A program made the translations under genes and the position numbers. Positions 62,432 through 64,000 of a stretch of 64,000 bases of DNA are shown in pieces. Each line of letters starts with the position of its first letter. Within the stretch, counting starts at the first letter, position 1. The DNA is taken from positions 95,594 to 159,593 of IMG/VR virus record IMGVR_UViG_3300023296_000874; one strand, 5' to 3'. The stretch is from a virus. The notes beneath the pieces were generated by a model that searched no databases, was not told the origin of the DNA, and saw nothing but the letters and a program-made list of their open reading frames with translations.

Positions 62432-62652
62432 TATTTGCCTCCGGCAAAGGTGGACGCACTTCCGCTCGGGCTACGGGATGTCTGTTTGCTTTTGCAACAG
62501 ACGAGGTATAAACAAGTTAGTGACTGGCACATAATCTCTTTATGTGCCGGGGAGAATCGAGTCGGACTCTCCCTATCCTCTACTGAGAGGTCGGAGAGTT
62601 CGTAGGTTGGCTCCGGCCATAAGGCACCGTGGATTTGGCGTTCGTAGCCCAT
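62431..62652 (-). CDS. possible small ORF upstream of the phosphoesterase
   Basis: A 73-codon frame (MGYERQIHGALWPEPTYELS...) ends with TAA overlapping the phosphoesterase ATG as TAATG. Translation to its stop would open the hairpin on the next ribosome site, which would fit coupling. Against it, there is no ribosome site before its ATG, its third positions are mixed, and it crosses two hairpins. It may instead be an untranslated leader. Confidence 0.3.
   Translation of the reverse strand: MGYERQIHGALWPEPTYELSDLSVEDRESPTRFSPAHKEIMCQSLTCLYLVCCKSKQTSRSPSGSASTFAGGK
62434..62448 (-). promoter_or_regulatory. hairpin masking the phosphoesterase ribosome-binding site
   Basis: On the transcribed strand TTTGCC-GGA-GGCAAA forms a perfect 6-bp stem with a 3-nt loop, and the ribosome-binding sequence GGAGG is split between loop and stem, 2 nt before TAATG... 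the start codon. Folding would block initiation, so translation may depend on upstream ribosomes or on a binding factor. Confidence 0.5.
62480..62548 (-). repeat. pair of hairpins in the leader before the phosphoesterase
   Basis: GTCTGTTTGC/GCAACAGAC (62480-62502, TTTT loop on the plus strand, one bulge) and GGCACATAA/TTATGTGCC (62526-62548, perfect 9 bp, 5-nt loop) lie in tandem. A GGGAGA/TCTCCC stem follows at 62550-62573. They lie between the charged 310-aa gene and the phosphoesterase gene. They could be a terminator for the upstream unit or a folded 5' leader. Confidence 0.5.
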
Positions 62653-62695
62653 GGGCAAATCGCATCGACACGGTCTTCCTGTCACCCGCTCTCCC

Positions 62696-63628
62696 TTATT
62701 TCTTGGAGGGCTTCGATCCGTCATCCTTGGGTTCACCCTTCGGTACGGTCTCTGCCTTATCCTCGCCCGGCGTGGGGCTCTTGCCCTTTTCACGCTTGGC
62801 GGCGGCTTCATCTTTCTTAGAGTCGGCCTCGCTTTCCTTTTCCTCACGCTTGCTGTCGGCCTCGGCCTTCAGCTTCGCCGCCATGGCTTCCCAGTCCTTG
62901 CGGGTGATGTGGCCCTTGTCAGCACCGTCCATCTCTTTGACGTAGTCATTGTAGGAGATGTTGGGTTTCTCACCCAAAACCTTCTCAGCGGTCTCCTCAT
63001 TCTCTTCCTGAACCTTGCGCAGGTGTTGGGCAAGCTCCTTGGCTTTCGCGGGTAGACCAGTGATGTACTCGTCTACTTCCACCACGTCAGTGAGAGTCTC
63101 GGCTGCGTCCTCGAGACGCTCCCCAATGTCCTTCTCGTCGTCGTCCTTGTCGCCCAAAATCTCGGAAAGTGCGTCGCGTAGGTCATCCTCGTCGATGTCA
63201 ACATCGATGTCGGCCTCTTCCTTGATGTCCTCTTCCTCAGTCTCGGTGCCCTCGTCATCATCGACGTCAGGGGTCTTGCCTTCAGGGCTATTGGCCTTGT
63301 CAGCAATGTCCTTCTTGCGTTGGTGCTTTTCGTCGATCTTGTCGATCTTGTCGTCGGTGTTCTTCTTCTTGGCTGCCGAGTCATCTTCATTCCGCGTGGT
63401 GGCGCGGTTGTACTTGTCCCAGAGGCCCTTGATGTAATCGCCCTCGCTCTTCTTGGAGTCTGGGTGCTCCTTCTTGTACTTCTGGTACTGCTTCTTGAAC
63501 TTGCCGTCCAGACGCTTCTTCTGAGCATCGGACAGCGCCACGATCAGGCGCGCAATACGGGAGGCGGTACGCGAACGAGGACGTAGCGCAAGGAATCCCA
63601 GGCGTAGTCGGAGCTGAAGCGGTTCCAT
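62696..63628 (-). CDS. highly charged 310-aa protein
   Basis: The N-terminus is basic (about 1-75, RTASRIARLIVALSDAQKKR). A very acidic centre follows (VDDDEGTETEEEDIKEEADI; DEDDLRDALSEILGDKDDDE), then an alternating Lys/Glu coiled tail (KAEADSKREEKESEADSKKD). It looks largely helical and disordered, like an internal head, scaffold-type or DNA-packing protein; none can be named. Its ATG overlaps the preceding gene's stop as TGATG. Confidence 0.75.
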   Translation of the reverse strand: MEPLQLRLRLGFLALRPRSRTASRIARLIVALSDAQKKRLDGKFKKQYQKYKKEHPDSKKSEGDYIKGLWDKYNRATTRNEDDSAAKKKNTDDKIDKIDEKHQRKKDIADKANSPEGKTPDVDDDEGTETEEEDIKEEADIDVDIDEDDLRDALSEILGDKDDDEKDIGERLEDAAETLTDVVEVDEYITGLPAKAKELAQHLRKVQEENEETAEKVLGEKPNISYNDYVKEMDGADKGHITRKDWEAMAAKLKAEADSKREEKESEADSKKDEAAAKREKGKSPTPGEDKAETVPKGEPKDDGSKPSKK

Positions 63629-64000
63629 CAGTGTATCACCTTCTTCCCTGTTCGCTTGGCGAACTCGAACTTGTCAAAGCCGCCCTGTCGCGCGTCCAGT
63701 TGGGCTTTGCTCATGGGGGCATACGTGCCATCGACTCTACGTCCAACGGCGCGCTGGCCCGTTGCTCGGCGTACGTCGTTGCGCTTTTCGCGCTCGGTGT
63801 CGTAGCTGTCGTGACGCTTCTCTGCATCTGCCCCAATCATGCGGTCCATGTCCCGCTTTCCAGACCCTCGGAGGTTTCCATCCAGGGGTGTCTGTACTAT
63901 GGGAGCCGAGGCCGTGCGCTTGGTGTCCAGGTCGCCGCAGTCGGGACACTTGAACGGAGCGTCACGGTCTCGGATGCCTCGTAGGGCCTCGGAGCGTACT
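63628..64000 (-). CDS. zinc-ribbon protein, 5' end outside the window
   Basis: The frame is open from 63628 to the right edge with no stop. It contains a zinc ribbon half (APFKCPDCGDLDTKR) followed by a basic C-terminal part (DAEKRHDSYDTEREKRNDVR; QRAVGRRVDGTYAPMSKAQ). An internal ATG at 63849 would lose the zinc motif, so the true start is beyond 64000. It resembles small FmdB-type or phage zinc-ribbon regulators. It is coupled to the charged protein downstream. Confidence 0.7.
   Translation of the reverse strand, partial: VRSEALRGIRDRDAPFKCPDCGDLDTKRTASAPIVQTPLDGNLRGSGKRDMDRMIGADAEKRHDSYDTEREKRNDVRRATGQRAVGRRVDGTYAPMSKAQLDARQGGFDKFEFAKRTGKKVIH

Noticed and set aside
1-64000. CRISPR array, insertion sequence or integrase/attachment site
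   Set aside because: No regularly spaced repeats, transposase, recombinase or flanking direct repeats were seen.

Overview
The window looks like the tail, baseplate and host-adsorption part of the late region of a large contractile-tailed dsDNA phage (myovirus, probably jumbo-class). Base composition is fairly GC-rich. The virion genes lie on the minus strand, so the region is transcribed from right to left. Recognisable tail genes come in the usual order from the right: tail sheath, probable tail tube, two probable tail-assembly chaperones, tape measure, tail/baseplate paralogues, hub (gp27-like), central spike (gp5/VgrG-like), very large baseplate proteins, a gp25-like wedge protein, a J-like wedge protein, then small tail proteins, two paralogous fibre proteins, a beta-helix tailspike, an endolysin with membrane and envelope proteins next to it, and a PIN-PhoH ATPase. 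Terminase, portal and major capsid genes are not seen and probably lie to the right. No bacterial chromosomal genes were recognised. The endolysin and a signal-peptide protein with an outer-membrane-barrel-like C-terminus suggest a Gram-negative host. Exact taxonomy cannot be read from the sequence.

Layout: 1-6.4 kb holds PhoH, an exported barrel-like protein, two membrane proteins, a zinc-finger protein and the M15 endolysin. 6.4-19.3 kb holds adsorption proteins (1610, 205, 1584 and 858 aa). 19.4-24 kb holds small virion proteins and a 690-aa baseplate-type protein. 24-27.2 kb is a plus-strand cargo island: a 2H phosphoesterase, a CNNM/HlyC-type DUF21+CBS membrane protein, two small ORFs and a radical SAM enzyme. 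27.1-47.6 kb is the baseplate. 47.6-60.3 kb is tape measure, chaperones, tube and sheath with a few unknown genes. 60.4-64 kb holds a small plus-strand membrane protein, a metallophosphoesterase with an HTH-like N-terminus, a highly charged protein and a zinc-ribbon protein cut by the window edge.

Two features stand out. First, a 17-nt motif (plus-strand form TACAAATGGAATATGAC) occurs six times, each time 12-80 nt upstream of a minus-strand start, and reads as a phage-specific late promoter. Second, the late operons are broken by short plus-strand genes or cassettes (21.4, 24-27, 32.9, 55.5 and 60.5 kb), and four of the six motifs lie at or just upstream of such breaks. That pattern fits cargo genes inserted between structural operons, with late transcription restarted after each insertion. 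Several perfect hairpins (14-bp stems at 52841 and 56218) mark transcript ends. Many structural genes overlap by 1-8 nt, as expected for translational coupling.
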